In this document: positions 8,555-14,394 of the stretch, piece by piece
How positions within the stretch are numbered: the first letter of the stretch is position 1
How the letters are laid out: every line of letters begins with the position of its first letter
Notes under the pieces: model-generated
Told to the model about the DNA's origin: nothing
The model's database searches: none
What the model saw: only the letters and a program-made list of their open reading frames with translations
Program-made: the position numbers and the translations under genes
Assembly (NCBI GenBank): GCA_026416755.1
Contig: JAOAEP010000157.1
Location: 1-16,529 of the forward strand
DNA length: 16,529 nt
Direction of reading: 5' to 3'
DNA from: a bacterium
GTDB lineage: Bacteria > Ratteibacteria > UBA8468 > B48-G9 > JAFGKM01

Positions 8555-8871
8555 TTTGTCAATAGATACTACCTACGGATAATTCTAACTTTTATTTAAA
8601 AATTTTTTATTTCAATCAACCTCTTTAAATTTTTTTAATTTTTTTCATAATTTTTTTCATCAAATGGAAGTTTAGAAAAAACTTTCTGCGTTCATTTTTA
8701 TTTGGATTTTTTTCTGTATTTTTAAATTTCAAAAGTTTTATTTTTATATAGATTTATACCTCTTTAAAAATACTCACACGTAACTTTGCCTTTTTCATTA
8801 ATTTTATAATCTTTTCTCTATCTTTTGGACCAAAAAATTTATAAAAGTTGTTATTAAATATTCCGGTTTTC
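8524..8871. other. 348-bp intergenic region between the GbsR-like gene and wzm
   Basis: The wzm-proximal 40 bases hold the promoter and palindrome. The remainder is very AT-rich. No RNA gene, hairpin-plus-U terminator or complete gene is visible. On the minus strand, 8757-8876 gives 40 open codons ending in a plausible protein tail (FGPKDREKIIKLMKKAKLRV...) but without a usable start codon or ribosome-binding site. After its stop the same frame stays open to about 8630 with low-complexity Lys/Asn/Ile residues. It may be the remnant of a decayed gene that once followed the regulator, or chance. Confidence 0.5.
8534..8562 (-). promoter_or_regulatory. Promoter of the wzm operon (leaderless type)
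   Basis: On the minus strand, TTGACA (8557-8562) is followed by a 17-base spacer and TAAAAT (8534-8539), a near-perfect vegetative sigma-factor promoter. The ATG at 8523 lies 10 bases past the -10 box, where transcription would start only 2-5 bases upstream of it, leaving no room for a ribosome-binding site. Confidence 0.75.
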
Positions 8872-9324
8872 CTATTTTATATATTTTAAATTTTTTATTA
8901 GAAATTCAAGTTTATCTGTAATTTCTTCAATTTTTTTTATTTTATTTTTTATTTCATCATTATTTGACTTGTTGATATTTTTTTTCAAATTTTTAATGTA
9001 TTCTCTGACCTCTTTTATCCTTTTTTGAAGTCCTATTTGAAGTTTATTTATAATTATTCCTTCTATATCTTCATTTGCTTTAAATAATGCTCTTGTATGT
9101 CCTTTTTTCCAAACTTTTTTAATAGCATTCCATTCTTCAAGTTTTTTTAAATTTAAACTTACATTTGCTTTGCTTATCCCAAGTTCTTTTGTTATTTGCC
9201 CCGGAGAAAGTGGTTCAGAAGTTAAATATAAAAGAGCATCTATTTGACAAGTAGCTCTATTAAGTCCAAGTCCTTCACCTATATTTCCAGCCAGTTCTAT
9301 AATTTTTTCTTTTAATTCATCCAT
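8872..9324 (-). CDS. GbsR/MarR-type winged-helix transcriptional regulator
   Basis: The protein has 150 residues. It has an N-terminal helix with the AGNIGEGLGLNRATCQIDALLYL pattern characteristic of GbsR-like MarR relatives, then a winged-helix DNA-binding domain (about 30-85) with LSPGQITKELGISKANVSLNLKKLEEW as helix-turn-helix. The wing is KVWKKGHTRALFKA, and a long Lys-rich helix (95-150) should form the dimer. The family contains repressors, often controlling osmoprotectant or efflux genes; the ligand here is unknown. The region just before its start contains a 14-base sequence that recurs in the wzm promoter, making autoregulation and control of the glycan operon plausible. It lies 42 bases downstream of the DUF4143 gene and has no Shine-Dalgarno site. 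Confidence 0.83.
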   Translation of the reverse strand: MDELKEKIIELAGNIGEGLGLNRATCQIDALLYLTSEPLSPGQITKELGISKANVSLNLKKLEEWNAIKKVWKKGHTRALFKANEDIEGIIINKLQIGLQKRIKEVREYIKNLKKNINKSNNDEIKNKIKKIEEITDKLEFLIKNLKYIK

Positions 9325-9338
9325 TTGTTTAATTTGTT
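9325..9338. promoter_or_regulatory. Candidate operator at the GbsR-like gene start
   Basis: TTGTTTAATTTGTT abuts the regulator's start codon. The identical 14 bases occur on the opposite strand at 8540-8553, across the wzm promoter spacer. The match is exact and both sites touch a start region; binding by the GbsR-like protein is inferred. Confidence 0.4.
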
Positions 9339-9366
9339 CTATATATTTTAAAATTTTTACAAAAAA

Positions 9367-10635
9367 TTAAAATAATTTTTCTTGTTCTTGAAGAAAATAA
9401 TAATATGGAACAATGAAAATTTCTGTATTTTTAAATTTTATCTTTTCTTCCAAATTTAAATTGACAACATACGCTTTCTTAACATTATATCTCTCAATAA
9501 AATTTTTTAAACTTCGTGGAATTTCAGGTGTTTGCATCTTTTTATATTTCACTTCTATTGGTATAAGAGTTTGCCCTAAATCAATAATAAAATCTACTTC
9601 ACTTTTATCTTTTGTTCTCCAGAAAAAAATTTTGTCCATAAAGTTTAACCTTTCTTTTAGAAGAGCAAAAACAAAGTTTTGAAAGGTAAAACTTAAAATT
9701 TTTATGTCTTTTAAATTTTCAAATAAATTTCCAAAAATTCCAATGGCAAAATTCTTCATTCCAATATCATAAAAATATATAATAGGTGACTTCTTTATTT
9801 CTTTTTTTATGTTTTTAAAATAGGGACTTATTTTTTTTATTATAAATGTTTTTTCAAGGTACCAAATATAATCTTTTAATGTTTTTATAGAAATACCTAT
9901 TGTTGAAGAAATTTCTGAGTAATTTATTAGATTCCCTATATATGAGGAAAGAATTTTTATTAATGAAGTAAAAGAATCTATTTTATGAATTTTTAGAAGA
10001 TAAGAAATGTCTTTAATTAAATAACTCTGATATATTTCATTTATTATTTCTAATTTTTCATTGGTTTTGTCCGTAAGAATAACTTTTGGATAACCTCCAA
10101 AATTCATATATTCTTCAAATAACTGTTCTGACAGGTTTTTTTCAAGTTTAAAAAATTCATATAATTTATTCTCATATTTATAATTTGTCTTAAAATTAAC
10201 AAATTCTTCAAAACTTATAGTAGATAGTTCAAAAATTTTTTTTCTTCCTGCAAGTGATTCATGAATTTTTTCTTTCAATTCTACACTTCCTGAACCTGAT
10301 ACAATAAATTTATAAGGTAAATTCATATCAAATATACCTTTTAAGAATAAACTCGCATTCTCTTTTCTTTGAATTTCATCAATGAATACATAACCCTCAT
10401 TTTTCCCCATTTCAAGTTCAATTTTTTTTAAAAGTTTGTCTTGAGTAATAAAAAATTCTTTATGTGATTCTATATCTAAATTTAGAAATAATGTCTTCTC
10501 TTTCTTTTTTTCTAAATCTTCTTTAAGGAAAAACATTAAAGTGGTTTTACCTGCTTGTCTTGGTCCAACTATAAATGTTATTTCCTTCTTTTTTAAATGT
10601 TCTTTTAACTCATTATATAACTTTCTTTTAATCAT
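9367..10635 (-). CDS. AAA-type ATPase of the DUF4143 family
   Basis: This 422-residue protein starts with an AAA_14-type ATPase domain: Walker A GPRQAGKTT (24-32), Walker B YVFIDEIQ (82-89), sensor SGS (113-115) and LAGRK with a likely arginine finger at 131. After a helical middle section with winged-helix character, the C-terminal domain contains EVDFII (346-351) and IPIEVKYK (358-365). This is the DUF4143 arrangement, whose E-V-D and E-x-K residues resemble a PD-(D/E)XK nuclease core. Family members are common in archaea and uncultured bacteria and spread horizontally; their biological role is not established. It has its own promoter and an apparently leaderless mRNA, and it stands between aroE and the regulator without obvious functional link to either. 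Confidence 0.88.
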   Translation of the reverse strand: MIKRKLYNELKEHLKKKEITFIVGPRQAGKTTLMFFLKEDLEKKKEKTLFLNLDIESHKEFFITQDKLLKKIELEMGKNEGYVFIDEIQRKENASLFLKGIFDMNLPYKFIVSGSGSVELKEKIHESLAGRKKIFELSTISFEEFVNFKTNYKYENKLYEFFKLEKNLSEQLFEEYMNFGGYPKVILTDKTNEKLEIINEIYQSYLIKDISYLLKIHKIDSFTSLIKILSSYIGNLINYSEISSTIGISIKTLKDYIWYLEKTFIIKKISPYFKNIKKEIKKSPIIYFYDIGMKNFAIGIFGNLFENLKDIKILSFTFQNFVFALLKERLNFMDKIFFWRTKDKSEVDFIIDLGQTLIPIEVKYKKMQTPEIPRSLKNFIERYNVKKAYVVNLNLEEKIKFKNTEIFIVPYYYFLQEQEKLF

Positions 10636-10641
10636 AGTTAT

Positions 10642-10669
10642 ATTTTAGCACGATTTTTTTGGAAGTCAA
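10642..10669 (-). promoter_or_regulatory. Promoter of the DUF4143 ATPase gene (leaderless type)
   Basis: Minus-strand TTGACT (10664-10669) overlaps the aroE stop codon. A 16-base spacer ending in TGC makes an extended -10 with TAAAAT (10642-10647). Only 6 bases separate the -10 box from the ATG at 10635, so no leader or ribosome-binding site is possible from this promoter. Confidence 0.7.
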
Positions 10670-11532
10670 GTTTCAATTTTCTCGTAAATGGATTTTTTCA
10701 TAATATCAATAGGTGCTTTTCTTCCTGTCCAAATTTCAAAAGATATTGCTCCTTGATAGACAAGCATAGAAAGGCCATTAAGATAAGGGATTTTTAATTT
10801 TTCTGCTGTTTTTAAAAGTTCTGTTTTCCGATTATATACAATATCATAAACAAATCTGACTTTTTCAATATTTTCTTTTTTTATCAATAGTGGGTCATTT
10901 TCTTTCATCCCAACTGAAGTAGTATTTATCAATAAATCAATGTTTTCCCATATCGTTTGTTCATTCCTTTTTTCAAATTCAATTATTTTTATATTTTTAA
11001 AATTAAGTTTTGTTACAATATGTTCTCTAAGTTTAATAGCGTTTTCAAAAGTTCTATTTGTTATAAAGATGGAATTTATTTTTTCATTGATTAAAGCACC
11101 ACATATTGCATAAGAACTACCTCCTGCTCCAATTATAAAAATATTTTTATTTTTTGGATTAAACTTCCCATCTTCTTTCAATGACCTTATAAAACCCTCC
11201 CCATCAGTTGTATATCCTTTTAGTTTTCCATTTACATTATGGATTGTATTTACTACACCAAGTATTTTTGAAGTTTCATCAAGTTCGTCTATAAATTTTA
11301 TAACCTCTTTTTTATGAGGAATTGTAACATTTATACCTACCCAATTAAAAATTCTTATGGCATCTACCGCTTTTTTTAAATCTTTAGGTTTAACTTCTAA
11401 AGGTATGTATACAAAATCAAGGTTAAGATATTCAAAAGCGGAATTTTGAAAAACTGGTGAAAGAGAATGGATAATTGGATATCCAAAAACCCCTGTAATT
11501 TTAGTTGTACCTTTAATTTTTACTTTTGACAT
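10666..11532 (-). CDS. aroE: Shikimate dehydrogenase (NADP-dependent)
   Basis: The protein has 288 residues from the ATG at 11532 and catalyses reduction of 3-dehydroshikimate to shikimate in aromatic amino-acid synthesis. Motifs are in order: GYPIIHSLSP with the substrate-binding serines 23 and 25, NVTIPHK with catalytic Lys74, GYTTDG with catalytic Asp109, the NADP glycine motif GAGGSS, NRT for the adenosine phosphate of NADP, INTTSVGM, and GLSMLVYQGA with the C-terminal substrate Gln. All key residues are present and length is normal. A longer reading frame can start at a GTG at 11550, but those six codons coincide with the -10 box of the gene's own promoter, so I chose the ATG. It stands alone, divergent from parA, without other shikimate genes nearby. 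Confidence 0.95.
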   Translation of the reverse strand: MSKVKIKGTTKITGVFGYPIIHSLSPVFQNSAFEYLNLDFVYIPLEVKPKDLKKAVDAIRIFNWVGINVTIPHKKEVIKFIDELDETSKILGVVNTIHNVNGKLKGYTTDGEGFIRSLKEDGKFNPKNKNIFIIGAGGSSYAICGALINEKINSIFITNRTFENAIKLREHIVTKLNFKNIKIIEFEKRNEQTIWENIDLLINTTSVGMKENDPLLIKKENIEKVRFVYDIVYNRKTELLKTAEKLKIPYLNGLSMLVYQGAISFEIWTGRKAPIDIMKKSIYEKIET

Positions 11533-11540
11533 TTGGATAT

Positions 11541-11549
11541 ATTTTACCA
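11541..11549 (-). promoter_or_regulatory. Extended -10 promoter of aroE (leaderless type)
   Basis: On the minus strand TGG-TAAAAT (11541-11549) ends 8 bases before the ATG at 11532. An upstream -35 box is weak (TTTAAG/TTAAGT at 17-18 bases), which the TG extension could offset. Transcription would start about 0-3 bases from the ATG. Confidence 0.6.
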
Positions 11550-11571
11550 CTTTTTATTTTTAAACTTAAAT

Positions 11572-11596
11572 TTTATTTGACATTTTCTCAAATAAA
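11572..11596. promoter_or_regulatory. 9-bp inverted repeat in the aroE-parA intergenic region
   Basis: TTTATTTGA (11572-11580), a 7-base gap, and the exact complement TCAAATAAA (11588-11596), with two further pairs beyond one mismatch. It covers the parA -35 box and most of its spacer. It may be the operator, or the centromere-like site, for the partition proteins encoded downstream; this is inferred. As an RNA hairpin it would be AU-rich and weak, with no U-run fitting a terminator. Confidence 0.5.
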
Positions 11597-11604
11597 TTTA
11601 AAAT
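11577..11604 (+). promoter_or_regulatory. parA promoter and ribosome-binding site
   Basis: TTGACA (11577-11582), a 16-base spacer and TAAAAT (11599-11604) precede a short leader. The ribosome-binding site AGGAAG (11619-11624) is 8 bases before the ATG. Two direct copies of GAAGTTA (11613-11619 and 11621-11627) overlap the binding site and could also be recognised by a regulator. Confidence 0.7.
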
Positions 11605-11632
11605 TAAATTAAGAAGTTAGGAAGTTAAAAAA

Positions 11633-12400
11633 ATGAGAAAAATAGCAGTTATAAATCAAAAAGGTGGTTCGGGAAAGACTACCACTGTGGTAAATGTAGG
11701 ATATTATCTTGCAAAAAATGGTAAAAATGTTCTACTTATTGACCTTGACCCACAATCACATACAACAATTCATCTTGGTTTTGAACCTCCTAATATTAAA
11801 AAATCACTTTATGATTTACTTGTTAATCAGACACCACTATCAGATGTCTTAAAAGTGACAAATATAAAAAATTTACACTTAATTCCTTCAAAAATTGACC
11901 TTGCAAGTGCAGAAATTGAACTTGTTAATGAGGTTGGAAGAGAAATAATTTTGAGAGAGATACTTAAAAAAAATAAAGTAAAATATGATTACATAATTAT
12001 GGACTGCCCTCCTTCTCTTGGTCTTCTTACATTAAATGCTTTAACAACAGCAAAGGAAGTTTTTATACCTATTCAGACAGAATTTTTTGCTCTTGAAGGG
12101 TTAACTAAATTATTTCAAACAATAAAAATTGTAAAGGAAAGAATTAATCCAGAACTTGAAATTACAGGAATTATTTTAACTATGTATGATAAAAGAAAAA
12201 ATATATGTAGAGATGTTGAAAGGAAAGTTGAAGAACACTTTAAAGATAAAGTTTTTAAAACAAGAATAAGAGAAAATGTTCGTCTTGCAGAAGCACCAAG
12301 TTTTGGCAAACCTATAGGGGAGTTTGATAAAAATTCATATGGGGCAGAAGATTATAAAAACCTTGCAAAAGAAATAATAAAACAGGAGAAAAATATATGA
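11633..12400 (+). CDS. parA: ParA/Soj-type partition ATPase
   Basis: This 255-residue protein starts at residue 3 of the fold, as in the small chromosomal-type ParA/Soj proteins without a DNA-binding extension. The deviant Walker A KGGSGKTTT (10-18) carries both the signature Lys10 and the P-loop Lys. DLDPQSH (37-43) is switch I, and YIIMDCPPSLGLL contains the Walker B Asp. ATP-bound ParA dimers coat the nucleoid and are released by a partner protein, moving cargo DNA. The stop shares an ATGA overlap with the next gene, so the two are co-translated. A ParB with the usual CTPase domain is absent. Neighbouring aroE suggests a chromosomal site rather than a plasmid; a non-segregation cargo is also possible. 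Confidence 0.92.
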   Translation: MRKIAVINQKGGSGKTTTVVNVGYYLAKNGKNVLLIDLDPQSHTTIHLGFEPPNIKKSLYDLLVNQTPLSDVLKVTNIKNLHLIPSKIDLASAEIELVNEVGREIILREILKKNKVKYDYIIMDCPPSLGLLTLNALTTAKEVFIPIQTEFFALEGLTKLFQTIKIVKERINPELEITGIILTMYDKRKNICRDVERKVEEHFKDKVFKTRIRENVRLAEAPSFGKPIGEFDKNSYGAEDYKNLAKEIIKQEKNI

Positions 12401-12768
12401 AAAAAAGAGGCCTTGGGAAAGACCCATTGAGTTGGATAACTTCCACTGTTAGTGAAAACAAAGAAGATAAAAAAGAGATTTCTGAAATTAAAAAAATTGA
12501 AACAGAAGAAAGGATACCTAAATTTAAAACTTTTGAAGTAAGATTAACAACACTTTTAAGAGAGGACCAACTTGAATTTCTTGAAAAACTTATAAGAGAT
12601 ATACATAAAAATAGAGAACCCCAATTTAGAAAAGAAAGGATTACTAAAAATACTTTAATAAGAGTTTTCATTGACGCTTTTAGAAATGTAAATTTTGATA
12701 TAAAAAATATTCCTGATGAGGAAACTCTTCTTTTAAGAGTTAGTGAAAAAATTATTAAAGGTAATTAA
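12397..12768 (+). CDS. Small partition adaptor with ParB-like N-terminal motif, probable ribbon-helix-helix
   Basis: The protein has 123 residues and is basic. It begins MKKRGLGKDPLSWI, close to the KRGLGKGLxALI peptide at the N-terminus of classical ParB proteins, where this end contacts and stimulates ParA. A charged linker (18-42) follows. The C-terminal half has a short strand KFKTFEVRLT (about 42-51), then helices LREDQLEFLEKLIRDIHKN and TKNTLIRVFIDAFRN, the strand-helix-helix order of a ribbon-helix-helix DNA-binding protein. No ParB N-domain, CTP-binding motif or helix-turn-helix is present. It has a good Shine-Dalgarno site (AGGAG inside the parA end) and an ATGA overlap with parA. 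Its last 14 bases overlap the convergent ThuA fusion gene. Function as ParA partner and DNA adaptor is inferred from motif plus context. Confidence 0.75.
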   Translation: MKKRGLGKDPLSWITSTVSENKEDKKEISEIKKIETEERIPKFKTFEVRLTTLLREDQLEFLEKLIRDIHKNREPQFRKERITKNTLIRVFIDAFRNVNFDIKNIPDEETLLLRVSEKIIKGN

Positions 12769-14365
12769 ATTTTATTAACTCACCTTTGCTTGCAGATTCA
12801 ATTGTTTTATCCATTATTCCAATTACATTTCTTGCTATTTTAACATCTATTTCAAGTTCCTCTCCAAAAATTAAATGGTCAGCAATGTTATTATAAAATC
12901 TGAAATATTTTGTTTTTAAAGGTAGAATTATTTTTTCTGTCATCACATCTTCATATTTATAAACCTTTATATTATCGGTTTGAATAATCCCTCCTTTTTC
13001 TCCTATAATTCTCCACCTTGGTTTTGGAATAGTTGCAATTGAGGATGATTGAATATCTGCTACTTCTCCATTTTCAAAAGTTATTATGCTTTTTACTTCA
13101 TCTTCATTGGAAAAATTAAACCATTTTCTCTTTTGAACAATTCCATAAATACTTTTTATTTTTGAAGGAATCAATAATAAAAGCCAATATAGAAAATGGG
13201 CACCCCAATCATAAAAAATTCCTCCTGATATTTCCTTTTCACTTCTCCACCATTCTCTTGGCATACCATATCCACCCATAAATATTTCTATATTAAATAT
13301 TTTCCCAATTTCTCCTGAATTTATAATCTTTTCTATTGCAAGAAAATCCCCATCCCACCTTCTATTATGAAAAACAGAAAGCATCAAACCTTTTTTTTCT
13401 GCTGTTTCTATCATTTCATCTGCTTCTTCAAGTTTTATACACATTGGCTTTTCAACAACCACGCTTTTCCCTGCATTCAAAGAAGTAATTGTAAGGTCTT
13501 TATGAGTATTGTGAGGAGTTATAATTACCACAAGTTCTGTTTCATTATCATTTAAAAATTCATTTAAGTTTGTATATGTTCTGCTATCTGGAAAATCTTT
13601 TTTTGCTTGTTCTACTCTCTCTTTATTTATATCAAAAAAAGAAACTGTTTTCAACCCATAAGTTGAATTTATTAAATCCGCATGGTATTTTCCCATTCCA
13701 AAAGCAGGCCCATAACCGATTATCCCACATTTTATTTCTTTTTCCTTTTTTTCCTCTTTTATTGTCCATAAAATCGCTCTTTTAAGGCATTTTATAACAT
13801 CTTTGTTTTTAAAAACATTTAAATTATGACCTACTGATAAATAAAAAATCCTTCCATTGCCAAAGTTTTTTATATATCCTAAAGGTAAAATTTTTCCCTG
13901 CCAATATCCTTTAAATAAAATTTCTGCTTCTTCTTTTACATTTAGAAAATAGAATTCATCTTCAATTATTGTATTAGGTATCCTTCTATTAATGTAGTGG
14001 GAAGATGTAGATTTTAGTTCAAAAGGAAAGATAGGACTATGGCCAAGGAATTCACAACCAAGTAGATCTTTAAATTTTTTATTTTTCTCAAAATAAGCAG
14101 CAGTTGAATGTAAACCAACAAGTCCTCCTCCATTTTTAACATATTTAACAACATTTTCTTCTTCTTTTTCATCAAATTCGGTATTATCAGCATATATTAA
14201 AACTCCATCAAAGTTAAAAATACCATCTTTTTTAAAAATTTCTTTATTTCTTTCCAAAACTATCTCATAATTATTTAGTTCTCTTTCTATAATTTTAGCA
14301 AATTCAGTTGAAGGATGATATGGTTTTTCGCCAATTAACATCAAAATTTTTTTTCTTTCATTCAT
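12755..14365 (-). CDS. ThuA-like domain fused to Gfo/Idh/MocA oxidoreductase
   Basis: This 536-residue fusion has two parts. Residues 5-205 match the ThuA class I amidotransferase-like fold: KILMLIGEKPYHP (6-18), FDGVLIYAD, GGGLVGLHSTAAYF (79-92), DEFYFL (136-141) and GRIFYLSVGH (171-180). Residues 211-536 form a Gfo/Idh/MocA dehydrogenase: CGIIGYGPAFGMGKYHAD (213-230) for NAD(P), the EKP signature at 305-307, HNRRWDGDF and ISGGIFYDWGAHFLYWLL for the substrate side. The nucleotide glycine motif is stretched compared with the usual GxGxxG, and the usual catalytic Lys97-type residue is the Lys of EKP. Such enzymes oxidise or epimerise sugars or cyclitols; ThuA proteins accompany sugar-use genes but their reaction is poorly known. 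The ribosome-binding site AAAAGGAG is strong, and it is last in the operon. Confidence 0.87.
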   Translation of the reverse strand: MNERKKILMLIGEKPYHPSTEFAKIIERELNNYEIVLERNKEIFKKDGIFNFDGVLIYADNTEFDEKEEENVVKYVKNGGGLVGLHSTAAYFEKNKKFKDLLGCEFLGHSPIFPFELKSTSSHYINRRIPNTIIEDEFYFLNVKEEAEILFKGYWQGKILPLGYIKNFGNGRIFYLSVGHNLNVFKNKDVIKCLKRAILWTIKEEKKEKEIKCGIIGYGPAFGMGKYHADLINSTYGLKTVSFFDINKERVEQAKKDFPDSRTYTNLNEFLNDNETELVVIITPHNTHKDLTITSLNAGKSVVVEKPMCIKLEEADEMIETAEKKGLMLSVFHNRRWDGDFLAIEKIINSGEIGKIFNIEIFMGGYGMPREWWRSEKEISGGIFYDWGAHFLYWLLLLIPSKIKSIYGIVQKRKWFNFSNEDEVKSIITFENGEVADIQSSSIATIPKPRWRIIGEKGGIIQTDNIKVYKYEDVMTEKIILPLKTKYFRFYNNIADHLIFGEELEIDVKIARNVIGIMDKTIESASKGELIKFNYL

Positions 14366-14394
14366 TTTATCTCCTTTTTAATTTTTTACTTTTA

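Noticed and set aside
8580..8640. Possible terminator (AAAAATTTTT-type symmetry near 8600)
   Set aside because: Pure A/T symmetry without a GC stem or defined loop; such runs are everywhere in this AT-rich sequence.
9413..9682. Plus-strand open frame of 89 codons
   Set aside because: Antisense to the C-terminal coding part of the DUF4143 gene, which has clear family motifs.
11572..11596. Inverted repeat as a bidirectional terminator between aroE and parA
   Set aside because: The two genes diverge, so no transcript ends here; position over the -35 box fits an operator better.
12115..12671. Minus-strand open frames (64 and 119 codons) over parA and the downstream gene
   Set aside because: Antisense to parA and its coupled partner; both plus-strand genes have ribosome-binding sites and recognisable motifs, the reverse frames have neither.
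13367..13785. Plus-strand open frames of 62 and 71 codons
   Set aside because: Antisense shadows of the ThuA-Gfo fusion, rich in Phe, Cys and Tyr with no start signals.
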